Source: Ligula intestinalis
Lineage: Eukaryota > Platyhelminthes > Cestoda > Diphyllobothriidea > Diphyllobothriidae
Length of the DNA stretch: 64,000 bases
Direction: 5' to 3'
NCBI GenBank assembly: GCA_036362985.1
Contig: JAYGXS010000004.1
Coordinates: 14,511,918-14,575,917, forward strand
Under the pieces are notes generated by a model. It saw nothing but the letters and a program-made list of their open reading frames with translations. It searched no databases and was not told the origin of the DNA. The position numbers and the translations under genes are program-made. This document shows positions 21,501-33,446 of the stretch, piece by piece; position 1 is the stretch's first letter, and every line of letters begins with the position of its first letter.

Positions 21501-22159
21501 ATCTCCAATCCCCAAGTGGTTTCCGTTAACTTTTCTCAACCCACCCCTCCTCCTTCCTATACGTTGATTAAACACAGTGTCCTTTGTCTGCTCAATATTA
21601 AAATTGAACTATGATCCTTGCTGTTTTGCCATGTCATTATGTGCAATGTCCAACGGTCGTATGTTCTCTTCGTTACCATCCTCATGCAACTATAAAATGC
21701 AGTTGAGAAACTGTAAGGAAATGTATTGACGTCAATACTTCCTGCTATGTAGGCCTCTTGTAAATTTGTACCGGGGTACAAGAGCATGAATATCTGGTCA
21801 TTGAAAGCTGGACATCTTTTAATTTTATCTCAACTTAAGAATAGTAATGTTTAATAGGCCGTAAATTCTCTGTACACACCAGGCAAAAGTAATACGCTAT
21901 GAAACGTGTACTGTCATAAACGTGGCATTTGACGGAGTACGCATAGCAACCTGGATTTAACCTGAGATGGTCTGTTGTGAGCCAACCCTGCATAGCGCCT
22001 AACACATTGTCCTAAATCAATCCACCTGACTCTAGCGGCAGGAAGGCACCAAGACGACCGGAGATTTCGCGAACGGAATGACTGATAAAACTGAACTGAT
22101 CGTATATGTGACCTGGTGTTTGTCACATCGGTCAGGTGTTCCTGAGAGTTATTGGAGTT
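21501..22159. other. PLE-B 3' flank and unassigned DNA
   Basis: No ribozyme-like tail was recognised after the PLE-B coding remnant. A GC-richer patch (21930-22160) leads into the minus-strand ribozyme end at 22.2 kb. No gene seen. Confidence 0.4.
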
Positions 22160-22252
22160 GAGCAGAAGAAGACTCGATCGCTGGGACAATACGTTTATTA
22201 ACCTGACGTTTCAACATCCGTAGCGGATTTATCGTCAGGGACATGAGTAAGA
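22160..22252 (-). ncRNA. Hammerhead-bearing PLE end, type H2, solo
   Basis: The reverse complement gives CTGACGATAAATCCGC (from 22238 down), a GCGGAT-like helix partner, TTGAAACGTCAGG, then TTAATAAACG, CCCAGCGATCGAGTC and TTCTTCTGCTC. GAAA is intact and the cleavage triplet is GTC. The layout matches the tail of the 47.3-48.0 kb insertion. No coding part lies immediately upstream on the minus strand, so it behaves like a solo terminal repeat. Confidence 0.5.
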
Positions 22253-24824
22253 AATAGTTGCAGACCCCCAGTGATTGGAGTCTTTGATATGATCGAGTAT
22301 CTTTTAGCCTTTTCCTAATAAATTTCAATCACGGCAAGATGCCGGCTTTTTAAACAGCGTCTTTCTGCAAAAGAATAGAACGAAAATAATTGCCACCTGA
22401 TTTGTATGCATCTGTATAATTAATATTTGATGCCTCAATAAATTCGAATAAAACTAACAGAAAACACACAAACATATTCTTCTTTGTAATAATTTAGTAA
22501 CAACTTATGCCTTCTTCAAATTGCATGATTGAGGAAGGACTATATTTCAGGGTTAAAAGGTTTCTTATCATGCATTTTTATGGTTAAAAAATGTTCATTC
22601 ATAATACATTTTATCCGCTAATGCATTAATGTTGCCTACACACTATAAAAAATGATCAAAATGCATTGCATAATTAAATGATTACTTTGCTCGTAGCACA
22701 GATAAATGTGGGATTATCCTCAGACAGGATGTCTACAGCATGTGGTTAAGAATACTTAAGTGCACGTAAAAATGGCCAGTAGATTTCAAAAGTATTCGAC
22801 GGGTTAGAGTATTTTTAGGACGGAATGATCCTCTTTCTTAAACTATAAACAGTTTTGAAGACGTAATTTACTAAAGAAAAGAACAATATCATGCATTTTT
22901 ACTATGAACTTTATTGGAATTTATAAGTGTATCATAAATCAACTAAAAATACCCACTAAATTAGTCACTATTTTTTGCAGTGTATACTTTTTCAGGTGGA
23001 CAAACAGAAGCCCTTTCAAAAACCGGCGTCCTGAAACAAATGAAGTATATGAGTATTGGACATAACAGTAATCAATATTGCAATTCTCCTTGCGGTCTTT
23101 GTTCGAAAGTAGAACACATTTTACGATTAGCATTATGATTAAATGAGGAAAGACGTCTATTGTACACGAGTTCATAAAAAGATAACTTGAACAAGCAAGT
23201 ACTTTTAATGCAATTGTCTTGCATATTGAGAAAAGGCTATCGTGCGTAATGAAGCTGAAAAGATTTTATACGCATAAATTTCCTTTTCAGATATTTTCAA
23301 TTAGAGCAAGTTTCTTCATCTTCTGGCACAAATTCTGGTACCATGAAGGCGTACCGCGTTTCCGACGGAGTTGTAGTTCATAATGACAGCTCGATTACGC
23401 GGCCATTTCATTAGTTGGCTTTCCTATCCCACAAAGGTTTGCACGCAGTGAACTCTGTTAACAAAGCCCTCTTTATTTAGATGACAAAAAAAAAACAAAA
23501 TTAAGACGCAGTGTGCATTCACATTGCGTGTTCATAGATTATTATGAGAAATGGTGGCAGGTGGCCGTTGAACGACTAGAGACACTTTGGCGGATTAATA
23601 TCTCCAACATGGGATTTGTGACCTGCCTCATGGACATTTTTTTCGTCCATTCCGCGACACATTGAACACTATGCACGTTATTTCTTAACAAAATTTGTTC
23701 TGCGGAAGTCCATGTCGAAAATGCTTCTGAATAATGTTATACAGGAAACTTGCATCAAAGCTGGACATAAAAGAACGTTAGCTTACAGGCACATCACGGC
23801 AGTCCTAGATCATGTATGCGCATATGTACTAGCCCCTGGGACAGACCAGATAGTCGCCTCGCAATTAAATCCCAGGAACGGACCTCCTAAATAGTGTCAA
23901 ATAAACTACTTACAATTTGTAGAGTTGGTAAGTTCGTACCCAGGGATTTAAAAAAAGAAGTGAACCAGGATAAACATACAATTTTCAGAAAATTATTGAT
24001 CAATTATTTGGTAAATTTCTAATATATTAATCAGTTTAACTCTATCGCCTTAAGAAAAAAAGCAGAAGATGGACTGCCTCAGCAAATATTAACAAAACTA
24101 TGAACTTTTTGATTAGAAAGGTTAACGTAGGCGTAGTCGTAGGATAAATGATCGTGAAGCATAACTCCCCTTTATCGTATTCCATAAGGTGACTGACGAA
24201 AAACAACACTCGCAAAAAATCATTACGCATACATTAATCATCCTGACGTTCGATATTATTATAAATACAAACCTACTTTGTATCAGTCGTGTATGTGGAC
24301 TCAAGTTGTACCAGATCGCATTTTGTTTAGCTTCTTTATTTCAAGTATGGCTTTATTTGGATACGAAAACGTCTGTACTTGTGAAAGCAATCAAGAGTCA
24401 ATTATTATGCTTTCGCTTAAACTCCTTTTGGAGCATAACAGATAATCAGTTCTGATTGGTATATTTCATTATTTAATATTAATATTGTGGACAGATTTGA
24501 GGTTTTGTTTCATAGAAAGTTAATATGGAAAAATACGCAACGGCGGCAACTGGTCTAGTTCGACAGTATGCCGCACTTGAAACAGCTTGTTCAGCATTAA
24601 GCATTCCTTCTGCAAGCTATGAATACTATAGATTCCTGCAAACTAAGAACAACATAATGTATTCCCTTCTTCTATAGAGTATACTTGCGCAATAGGTCCG
24701 AATGAAGCATAATAAATGGAACTGTCTATGCTTTATACTGTATGATAATAAATATACTAGATATTTTTTCCCACAGACAGTCATATATATAAAACATAAA
24801 AGAAAAAAATCAAAAGCGATCACA
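22253..24824. other. No recognisable gene; AT-rich
   Basis: AT-rich DNA with frames up to 91 codons and no recognised content. A poly-A run of nine lies near 23487. Nothing supportable. Confidence 0.45.
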
Positions 24825-24885
24825 TTTCAAGCAGCCACAAAATGGCCATTCCAGGCTCCCTTCTCTTCGGCGGCTATACTATCTG
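24825..24885 (+). repeat. SINE2 body fragment
   Basis: Contains the SINE2 diagnostic word AAAATGGCCATTCCAGGCTCC and then CTTCGGCGGCTATACTATC, comparable to 16060-16105. Too short to show head or tail. Confidence 0.4.
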
Positions 24886-25124
24886 CCTACTTCTAGCTCT
24901 TATGAATGTCACAGGCTTACTTTCTTGTCGAACGACACATAAATTCAAGGTATTAAAAGCTGTCTTTTTACGTCATTGATTTTTGGTGTTTTTGTTACGT
25001 AACTCCTTATTTGGGCAGGCTTTATCGATCTCTGCTAAATAAGTTCCCTTATTGAAGGCTCATTTTCGTATTTTCGATTTTCCATAACGATCATTATTTC
25101 TGCCAAACGTTAGAGTAATTTTTA

Positions 25125-25216
25125 CAGTTGTGAAGAAGAAAAAGGCACGATCACTGAGACAGTACTTGTACTAGTCTGACTAATGGGCTTCGTGGATGAG
25201 GCCATCTTCAGAGGAA
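25125..25216 (-). repeat. Decayed PLE end, type H3-like
   Basis: The reverse complement reads CTCTGAAGATGGCCTCATCC, then ACGAAGCCCATTAGTCAG, CAGTGATCGTGCC and TTTTTCTTCTTC. The frame of CTGA-GATGGC ... GAAGCC ... AGTCAG and the terminal TTCTTC place it with the PLE ends, but the GAAA box is lost (CATT), so it should be inactive. Confidence 0.4.
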
Positions 25217-25317
25217 ATATAAGAAAAGCAAGAGTTAGCAATTTTTTAGTCCAGCTGCGAGGAAATAAGGGTACGAGTAGGTCCACCCTCACGTCGTCTC
25301 CCGTATCGTATAGGCAT

Positions 25318-25368
25318 GCGTCCTTGGCGCTGTGGCGTGCGGCCTTGGCCCTGTGGCGTGCGTCCTTC
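25318..25368 (+). repeat. Short 21-bp tandem repeat
   Basis: TCCTTGGCGCTGTGGCGTGC and GCCTTGGCCCTGTGGCGTGC are consecutive near-identical units, followed by the partial unit GTCCTTCACG. The GC-rich motif contrasts with its AT-rich surroundings. Confidence 0.7.
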
Positions 25369-25399
25369 ACGTTTCAATATTTTATATTTTAAAAACCAG

Positions 25400-26764
25400 T
25401 TTTGTTAACCTAAGATTTTTCATGCTAAACAATCAGCTATACGGATGCATCTAGAATGAGTTTTGAAGCATAGGCAAATTACTTGAAAACTAATCGGTAA
25501 TGACTAAATCAGAGCAGCCTAAATAATCAGAAATAACACTTTAATATGATTTGTCTGAAGTAAAAAGTGCAACCTTCAAGATAACAAACCCAAATTTACA
25601 GAGGGACTGTTTACCTGCTCACTGCAATAAGCCGGAAAAAAATTCAATGTAGGTTTTTTTTTAATCCAACGCAAAAAAGCAACGTAAAAACAATGATCAA
25701 AAAGTCAAGATTTAACTAAAGATAACTCCTTTTATTCTCCAGATTGTTTTTTTGCCGGCGACTTTTCCCTTCTAGTAGGCACCAACCAGCCTGGAAAGTT
25801 AGCTGAAGGGAGTAAATTTAGCCTTAAATAAATTGATAACAAAATTAGATTTATGGGTGATTGGAGCGTGGCATGCGCTTCCTCAGGAAGGCGTTATGTT
25901 GGAATTGCTAGAAAGTTTTAAGCGAAAACTGGATCGATATAGCAGCGCACGATGGATCGGAACTGACAATTTAGAATAATAATACTACTTTCAATTTTTC
26001 AGAAGTATTAGTTTTTGAATCCATTCAGGTTTGCTATTTATAACGCCCTCCCACGCATAGCCTCATGCAAAGGTCTCAGCGGTCTACCCTACTTGGCTAT
26101 CTGCGTACCGTGATTACCCCGCTAGCGATCTTATCAGCCACACTAGATGGCCTAAACATTCACTCTTGGTTCGACCCAAAGCGGACTGCCGACGATCTGG
26201 ATGGATGCCTCTGTTTTTCCAGTCCCTTTGGCGGACTCTGCAATCAGCAAGGAAGAATCAGGACGCGGCTTCCACACGGTGATGATTCTGGGAACCTTTG
26301 CAATGTCCCCCCTCAGTTGAAACCCCCTTTTTTCTCCTAAATCCCACGCATTACCCCCACAAGAGCGACAGTTTTTCTCCTCAAAATCCCTGAGGAGTTT
26401 TTTCACTGTCTGCTCCTATTTTTATCCTATGACACAGGACAACTGGCCTCGCCAACAGTCTGAGAAACAAATTTTCTGCTACCACTGCACATATGTACAA
26501 ATAGGGCACTCTAAGGAATTTTTCCTACATATCCCTCAATATACTGATACTGATGCACTTATTGAAATGTCATATACTGCAGCATAGCTAGCGGTGGCAG
26601 GGCTATCTGAGCTTCTGCTTGCCTACGTACAACAGACCAAATACAGATGTGACGAAACTCCCTTACGTAAATGATAGTCTCTTTATTCATCCCTGTATAA
26701 ATTCTCTACGCTTTTTTTTTGCAAAGAATGAAATGCTTGTACAGTTTTAAAGTTGCAATTTTCC
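25400..26764. other. No supported gene
   Basis: A minus-strand frame of 84 codons (26152-26406) contains GTGKT, superficially like a P-loop, but it lacks the hydrophobic strand and glycine spacing of a Walker A site. It lies in a modestly GC-rich patch at 26.05-26.33 kb. The rest is AT-rich and unassigned. Confidence 0.4.
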
Positions 26765-26990
26765 AACCAGAATAGTCAGAAGAGCATTTGGCAGGCCTAT
26801 GTAAACGCTCGTAAAACTATCATCATACCAGTACATTTCTATATGGGAAGAGGTCAGGGTTAAAAAGCAAATATGGTCAATTATATCCAAGTGAGTAATG
26901 GGAACAGGGGTAGATTTAAAACAAGCCTGGTTACGCAGCGGTGACGGTTTAATGGGGTCGGTCCAAGAGGTGGTTCTTTAGACCTCTTAC
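26765..26990. repeat. Interspersed repeat Y, copy 1
   Basis: Aligns with 34855-35065 in the same orientation: AGAAGAGCATTTGGC / AGAAGAACAATTGGC, CCAGTACATTT..TATATGGGAA, GGTCAATT, GTGAGTAATGGGAACAGGG / GTGAGAATAGGG, GTTACGCGG-like and GGTTTAATG / GGTTTAGTG. Unknown family; no coding content. Confidence 0.5.
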
Positions 26991-28259
26991 TAGCTTTGTT
27001 GCTCGACGCTGCACTTTCTCCAGACATGCTGTGTCCTTTGCTAGCCATGGACGCCATGTTTGTATGCCATACTCTAGTTGTGGTCACACAAATGTGCCGT
27101 ACACTCTGCCAAAGAGATCTTCATCGAAGGATTTTCCGTGTTTACAAGCTTTTTTTTCAATAAATCAATCGAAAATGTATTTAAATGGTCTCTTTCTGTG
27201 TTTGTAGTCGGCATGAGCAAACCAACACCGGCCATCGTCAGTTGGTAGGGTAAACTGACGTGAGAGACGACAGGAACTGGGACGATGGACTCCCGCAAGT
27301 GCTTAACGAAAACGCACGGTTACATGTTTCCAGAGTAACATTTCAGACTTTGAATGTCTTCGGACACAGACTCAAATTCACTTTGCCTGATCTTTAACAA
27401 CTTAAAAAACTCATTATAATCATGAAGACATTTATTTAAGCAAATGTTCTGTTAAATAAAGCAACTGAGGTAGTAATGGATTTGATGATTTTTCTATCCC
27501 CAAACCTAGGTGAGCCTGGACATTGCTGTTTAGGGATCATACTTTGACATGTTTTAACAAAGTGTAGTGTAAAATTGTTGTTTTTAAAATCAAGCAGCAT
27601 TTTTCGAAAAACCTAGAAACTTCTGATTGCGGCATCCTCGGGAAGGTGAATATGGAATCAAAAAACGCCACACACGTGCCGCACCACCAGACAGAGGTGC
27701 AGGGCGGTTGCTGAGGATATCCTGCACGACATTCAGCCAGTATCCTCGGCTGCCAGTTCGCATAATTAAACGGTTCACGGAGCACCCAGCTGTGGCAACT
27801 ATTTTGCGACTAAAAAGCCCAGACAGGTGCTTCACCGGTATTCCACCGCTGCTCAACAAAGCTGCGATTGGTTCGGCTTATAAATGGGTCTCCCAGTTTT
27901 TTTTCCTGTGTGCTTTCTGGTTGCGATAGTGGTGCTGAAATTTCCGATTTTTAATTTCCCGTAGAAAATAATTCATATTCTCGGCATAGTTTAGTGTATT
28001 TAAGATCCATAGGCATAGATCAAAATATGATTTCCATGCTTGGGCCGAACTCCATCAACCACCGTGAGATGATTGCGTAATATACACAAGCTGCCAACGG
28101 GATTTTAATCGATGTTCATATTGGTATTGTAATTTACCATACTTACACTGCAGGTACAAGCTTAAAGGGTCATACAGGCTTTTTGTCCATCTTTGAGGAC
28201 AATGTTAAAAAATGGGATTTCCTATAGACAATTTAAAAAAATTCATATTGGCCAACAAT
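26991..28259. other. No recognisable gene
   Basis: Short frames only. A moderately GC-rich patch at 27.63-27.87 kb has open frames on both strands (82-100 codons) without recognised content, which usually reflects composition rather than a gene. Confidence 0.4.
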
Positions 28260-28521
28260 TATTTTCAGTCATTCATCGTCAGTCATTCATCGTCAGGCTG
28301 ACATAGTGACATGGAGATTAAAAACAGTCAGTTAATTGCAGTGTTTATATAATCTTCAGGTTGGGAAGGAAAAATAATAGGGGGGGGGGAAAGGGGTTGG
28401 TGGATGGGTGCTAATAAGGATCTAGGTTTCCCCTTGTCTCCTGAATGCGGGCACCAGCGCGTTTAGGACGTTATTTGGGATGCGCACAGAAGACAAGGTG
28501 GATGTTCTGGCGGTCAGCAGG

Positions 28522-28830
28522 TTAAGTTCTGTAGGTCAGCCGCGCAGCGTTTACTTGACTATTGTTGGTGGCCTCATTTGGTGTGTTTTCGGACGGCGTG
28601 GCTGCAAGAGTCGTGGAATGTCTGCGTGCAATCGGCCAAGGGAGGCAGATTGCTTGTACCAGCGCCTTTTGACAGCAGAGAGGTGTTGCTAAACGGACTG
28701 CCACTGCCTCTGCTGTGTCTAGTACCCATTTGCGCAGACTTTTGGATTCGTGTGTCCGTGTGTGGTATATGACCCGAAAGCCCTCTTTCGCGTCCTTTTG
28801 GTAGTTTGCATGAATACGATTGGCGAGCAT
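28522..28830 (-). pseudogene. Probable GIY-YIG-type C-terminal fragment of a retroelement
   Basis: A 102-codon minus-strand frame contains FRVIYHTRTHESKSLRKWVL, then TAEAVAVRLATP and QKALVQAICLPWP (about 28632-28790). The pattern AEA.A.R...P....QKALV.A..LPWP recurs independently at 32640-32748, which shows that a coding sequence was conserved between two dispersed copies. It resembles the end of GIY-YIG nucleases (E..[LA]IR...P.LN.Q), but the GIY-YIG core itself is not seen, so assignment to a PLE is an inference. A doubled CTGACGATGAATGA motif lies downstream on the same strand (28.26-28.31 kb). Confidence 0.4.
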
Positions 28831-28899
28831 TGAGCGTGAAATCGATCTATTCTCTCATTGCTGAGCCAGGATGGTATGTGCTTGCGTGTTCTCTTCTCC

Positions 28900-31596
28900 A
28901 TACGTCGCGTTCTTCGGCCAAAATATCCCTCTCCATAGGAGCAGGGGCAAGACGGTTGCTCAGCGGGAATAAACCGCCGAGAAAAGTTATTTGTGCTCTT
29001 GCTGGTGTTCTTTATTTTTGTCTGCCTACTTTGATAGTGGACTTTTTTACTGACTGTTACAATCTACGGTTATATAACAAAAAGAGCTTCTGCGCAGTTA
29101 TGGCATTCAGGACGGCAAACAAAACAGTTTTCTGGGAAGATAGTAATTCAATATTTTTTCTATGTGTGTTTTTATCTTAGTTTGGCATCACGTACATTGA
29201 ATATTATACTTGGTACCATAGAACGGTAAGGCTGTTTTATTTTCAGCTGTTCACAGATTGTTTGAGTTAAAGCCGCCGATTTAATAACATATATGTGATA
29301 AAAGGAGGCAATTGTCAGCCAACAGTAAAAGACTTTGAGGTCATATGGTGTGGACAAAAACTTTATAAGCCAATCCAATAGCTGGAGAGGAAAATTTGCT
29401 GGCCACCGGAATATTTGAAGCCTTTCGTCTGCATAGACGTAAAAAGATAGCCTTTGCTTATGCAGAAAACAAATGTGCTACGTAACCAACCCATTAAGGG
29501 ATATCGGATTTTCTTGTTAAATATACAAGCAAACAGTATTTAATATGCGGCATTTTAAATTCCTTTTAACAACGGAGAGGGCATAAAAACACATATAGGA
29601 ATCATTGGGTCAGTCGAGGACAAGAAGAGTAAGGCAATACACATTTTCCTTTTCCAAAGTGCTACCGGCAAGATTGGGATTTGGGCTCGGGAATAGATAC
29701 CCGCGGGTGACTGACGACGTAGCCCTGCGTCGTAGACCCTTATCTTCTATTCAATCTAACTTTAACCTCAACCATAACCCGCTGGATTCTGCAATGACCC
29801 CTTCTCCACAATACTGGGGTAACCTTTTTCGGTTACAACCCTTAACGCTACGCTCAACCTTAACCAATACAATTACCCTACTTCTGTCCATAATTCTAAC
29901 GATTGCAGTTCATTTCTTAAAACAAATCATGCTATATTTTCGGTACATTCAAGGATGAGAATTGGCTTTTGGGATTTTATAAAAATAATAAACATTTATT
30001 GAAAGTTTTCTTGGCTGTCACGTGACTGAAGGCACATAAAGTGACTCAAATAGTTGCCAAATGCTTTTTTGACATAGAAAGATTTGAATTTAGGAGCCAG
30101 TTGCGTTTTGAGCATGTTATACTTGAGGCACCTCTTTAATAAAAAACTAAGTACTTTATCAAAATATTGACAAAAAGGACAAAAATAATTTGTTTGTTAG
30201 GCAGTGTATTTCACACCCGCCAACAGATAGTGTTTAAAAAACACAAGTTAACAATCTTTGGAAAATACGCTGATATAAGGAAGAGGCAATGAGAAAACCT
30301 CCTACGATGAAATTGGGGACAGAATTCAGCGAACTTCTACGTCCAAAAAATTGCAAGAGAAGCAAACTATCCTGTTAGTAAATTAATAAATCGATTGATA
30401 TCATACGTGAGAGGATTCGAAACGCTCCTTGTCGTGGGAAAGACCATATAACAGCCAGGGCTCACGGTCACCACCGTATCACGTTATGTCTGGCCGCAGG
30501 ATCAACCATCAGGAAGGCAAGACAAGCGGAGCTCATCGCGGCCATCAGAGTCGAACTTAAGGTAAGACAGTAGAGGTCATGAGGTCACCACCGAAATGTG
30601 GCAGATGATAACTTGTGGATTGCAGAGCCCACTGACGAGCTAGTGAAAACATAAAGAACAAGATACAGTCGTCAACTGAATCCTCGAAGACCATCAGTTC
30701 GTCTTAAAATGTAGCGGAAGGATGTCCGAATCTGGGGATCACGCTCTCCTTGGTATGTATTTTTATGTCTGAGACAAGAGTCACTTCGAGCATTGTGAGT
30801 TTCGAGACTCAACATATATCCAATGAAGTCATGTATGACCAGGTATACGCGATTAAACTAGGTTACAGTGAGGTAGACTTGCACTGCTCTGATAGCAAGA
30901 ACAAGTCAATACGCCCAGAAGATGGCATGATCGCAGTTCCGAACAGTTCTAAATGACTCTCCTTTCGATGGTACATACGACATGGTTCCAACGTTTTATA
31001 CCATATCACATTAAAGAAAGTGCCTCCAACTTACACGCGATGTGTAAGTTTGGGCATCCACCTTCGGTTTGCCATATCCTTGATGACAAGACTTATTGCG
31101 TCAGCGATCTCACGAGGTGTTAACGAAGATGCTAAAACACATTTTTATTTGAACCGAGTTGGTTAGTGCGATTGTGATATTCATTATCCTACTGCAAAAT
31201 ATCATAATGTTTCACAGTCCAGGAATATTTTTTCGAAAACACCTCCTTCTGGCTGCAGTCAGTGACTACCTAAATATTATGCAATTTTGATATGAATCTA
31301 TACTGTGGTTAATCATTTAATCATTTTTTCTAAATAAAACACAGAAAATATGCTTTTTTGTTTATATTTTGTAGAAACGTATTTTCTATTCAAATAAAAC
31401 AGGCCCAGGATATATTTAAGTATTTAAATATGCTTTTCGTTGCTCCAGGTGTTTTGAATCAGATCCTACGTAACATTGGTTTTATGAGTTTTCAGTGCAT
31501 TTCATAGAAGGAAAACAACAATAATCATCGTATATAATTAGAATTCGCTTGCAATTACCCCGAATAGGAAACAGAAGAGTGGATTCATGAACTGAA
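28900..31596. other. No supported gene
   Basis: AT-rich DNA. A 117-codon plus frame (29605-29958) ends in a hydrophobic stretch but has no recognised domain. Segment 30.33-30.75 kb is somewhat GC-richer, with transposase-like wording in broken frames that I could not confirm. A small inverted repeat, AACTTACAC-GCGAT-GTGTAAGTT, lies near 31020. Confidence 0.4.
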
Positions 31597-31597
31597 G

Positions 31598-32222
31598 TGT
31601 ATTTTGTCAACCAATGCATACGCCAACGAGAGCAACAGCCACGGTTAACTGGTCCAAACGTTTGGCGGACTTTTATGCACGTGAAAAATGTATCGGAAGC
31701 GGTGAGCCGTCTTCTCACCCCACTTGGAGTTGGAGTTGCGCACAGGCCAGAAGCAGCCATCAGGCGCCGGGTCATGAGGCCGAAAGACCCACTGCCACAG
31801 CTGGAGTCGTTTACCGGATCTGGTGCAGTTGTGGACGAAGCAACTACTTCGGAGAAACCGGGAGATTACTCCGGACGCGAATGGCCGAGCACGCAGCGGT
31901 GGGGAGAAAGAGAGGCACCAACTCCCAGGCTGCAGCTCACTCGAAGGGACCCGGCCATATTTTTACGTTTGACGAGGCCAAAATCCTCGCAAGAGGGGAC
32001 AACCGCGTGAGCCGCGAGCTGCTCGAGTCATGGTTCTCAGGCCCCCAGTCCATCAACAAGCGCAACGATTTGGCATTCCCCTACTGTGTACTGAGAAATT
32101 TCCTGAGCGAGAGAATCAGTCACGTGGGAAGGACTGGGCACAACAACAACTCTGACGACAACGGGCGTAATTATCAAGCAATTATCAAATCTCATCTGAG
32201 GCGTACAAGGTCACTGTGGTAA
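31598..32222 (+). pseudogene. PLE-A GIY-YIG nuclease, frameshifted
   Basis: The first frame gives FVNQCIRQREQQPRL, LTPLGVGVAHRPEAAIRRRV and MRPKDPLP (to about 31795). The second frame gives GVVYRIWCSCGRSNYFGETG, RTRMAEHAAV, FDEAKILARGDNRVSRELLE and SWFSGPQSINKRNDLAFPY. The break coincides with a 10-bp deletion relative to 52363-52375, where CCACGGCAGGAAACGGCTGG has become CCACAGCTGG. The GIY-YIG core (Y..W..C..C..S.Y.GETGR) and the ELLES glutamate are intact, so the inactivation is recent and simple. Confidence 0.85.
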
Positions 32223-32344
32223 TTAATGAACCATCACCGCACCAATTAAGACCTCAAGCGGAGTCTAAAGAAATTGACAATTATAGTACGCATGTGAGTG
32301 ACCGCTACGAATTATAAATACCGTGCTATCTGTGCATGTTGCAG

Positions 32345-32405
32345 ACTGTTCTACTATTACCTGTTACTAAGTATTCCTGGAGGAATTCGGAACTTCAGGA
32401 CAATA
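32345..32405 (+). ncRNA. Hammerhead relic, type H1 (PLE-A tail)
   Basis: CCTGTTACTAAG then TATTCCTGGAGGAATTCGGA and ACTTCAGGACAATAAA. By alignment with 52951-53000 and 57800-57860 the ancestral form is CTGATGACTAAGGATTCC ... GGAATCCGAAACGTCAGG. Here both conserved boxes are altered (CTGTTA, GGAA), so it should be inactive. Confidence 0.45.
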
Positions 32406-32484
32406 AACCTCTTGATCCAGTGATCGCTTCTTCTTCTTCTTCTTCTTCTTCTAACCTAATTTTTGGAAATCGGATATTCTCCTC

Positions 32485-32550
32485 TATCGGCAATATATTT
32501 TGACTGACTTTTCAAAAACACGCCCGTTCCCATCTTCAGAGTACGGAGGA
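32485..32550 (-). other. PLE end relic, type H4
   Basis: TTTTGACTGACTTTTCAAAA, then ACACGCCCGTTCCCATCTTC and AGAG, matches 61588-61625 and 4951-4993. The box corresponding to GAAA survives as GAAAAG on the minus strand and CTGATGA has become CTGAAGA. Confidence 0.45.
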
Positions 32551-32639
32551 TGCCCCCTATTCTTCTTCATCTTCGGGGGACAATGCACGGGATATGATAT
32601 CTGAACCTGGAATCTGGACGCAGAATGATAAATATATAA

Positions 32640-32748
32640 TAATATGTCAAGTTCCTGCGTCAGTGGATAATTGCGACGGCAGAGGCGGTCGCCATATGCC
32701 TAACTAAACCTGTTTTAGACCTGCAAAGGGCGCTTGTTCATGCACTAA
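32640..32748 (+). pseudogene. Probable GIY-YIG-type C-terminal fragment of a retroelement
   Basis: Translates as VKFLRQWIIATAEAVAICLT, then KPVLDLQRALVHALSLLWPN and a stop. It pairs with the minus-strand fragment at 28522-28830 through TAEAVA.......LQ[RK]ALV[HQ]A..L.WP. It leads straight into repeat Z (32750-33110), which would then be the 3' UTR of this element. Upstream the frame is lost at an H4 relic. Confidence 0.4.
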
Positions 32749-32749
32749 G

Positions 32750-33110
32750 TCTTCTGTGGCCGAATAGCAATTAACATGCATCCAAATGCTTCATACCACT
32801 CCACGTTACGATGAATAGAGAGTGAGGGCATACATCTCCACGCTGCCCACGCGGTCGCAAGACCGTGACACCTTGCGTCTTGGCATCTCCTTAAAAGACG
32901 CGAGACAGGAAGGACGGAGCAATATGAACTAGTTGTTAGAGCACCTTTCTCACCTCCCCTCTCTCTCTGGTCCCTTATCAATACTAAAATCTGAACCTTC
33001 GGCGCTTTAACACATGCCCCCTATCCCTCTTCTTATTACTGATTGGTTGGCAAAAACATTTTTTAACTCTACCCTTCCTTCTATAATAATTATTGTGATT
33101 ATTGTTAAAA
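32750..33110 (+). repeat. Interspersed repeat Z, copy 2
   Basis: Partner of 15540-15880 (landmarks listed there). Its position directly after the stop codon of a GIY-YIG-like C-terminus is the only clue to its nature. Confidence 0.6.
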
Positions 33111-33394
33111 AAGGCCCTTAAAAAGAGACCACATAATGTTCGCAAAAGCTTAACATTGATGTGGGCTATATTTTTTATCTCAAAGAGTACATAAATACAC
33201 GGAAGGATGCGATGAATTTTGAATGAATATTTTACGGTTTAACAAATCACACAAATGGATATCGTTTTAAAATTGACAGATAACTCCCCTTCTACTGTAG
33301 TGTATGAAATTGAAGCATTTTTTAACCAAAGGCCTGTATTTAAATATTTTTATCAAGAGAAAGGAGATGCGATCTCTGGAACGGCAATTTTAGT

Positions 33395-33446
33395 CTTCTG
33401 AGCTTTTGGCTCCACACGAGAAACCAGCATCAAAGAAAATGAGAAA
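33395..33446 (-). other. Hammerhead relic, type H3
   Basis: The reverse complement reads TTGATGCTGGTTTCTCGTGT, then GGAGCCAAAAGCTCAG. The intact counterpart at 60.44-60.48 kb shows that CTGATGATGG has become TTGATGCTGG and GAAA has become AAAA. Confidence 0.4.

Larger units (their letters stand above)
31598..32451 (+). mobile_element. PLE-A copy, 5'-truncated, with (TTC)n end
   Basis: Begins abruptly inside the RT/GIY-YIG linker (TTTGTCAACCA.TGCATACGC, matching 52167 onward), runs through GIY-YIG and the 3' UTR (AATTATAGTACGCATG and CCGCTA.GAATTATAAATACC blocks shared with 52.85-52.9 kb), then a ribozyme relic, and ends with eight TTC-type triplets (32428-32451). Nucleotide identity to the 50-53 kb copy is high by eye. 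No clear target duplication was found. Confidence 0.85.

Noticed and set aside
26152..26406. GTGKT motif suggesting an ATP-binding P-loop protein
   Set aside because: No Walker A glycine spacing, no preceding beta-strand and no other motif in an 84-codon frame.
29740..29900. TAACCTTAACC-like words suggesting telomeric repeat
   Set aside because: Irregular and not tandem; no fixed unit is repeated.
30330..30760. Possible Tc1/mariner transposase relic
   Set aside because: Some transposase-like wording in broken frames (for example VRIWGSRSP), but no DDE motif, HTH or terminal inverted repeats could be identified.
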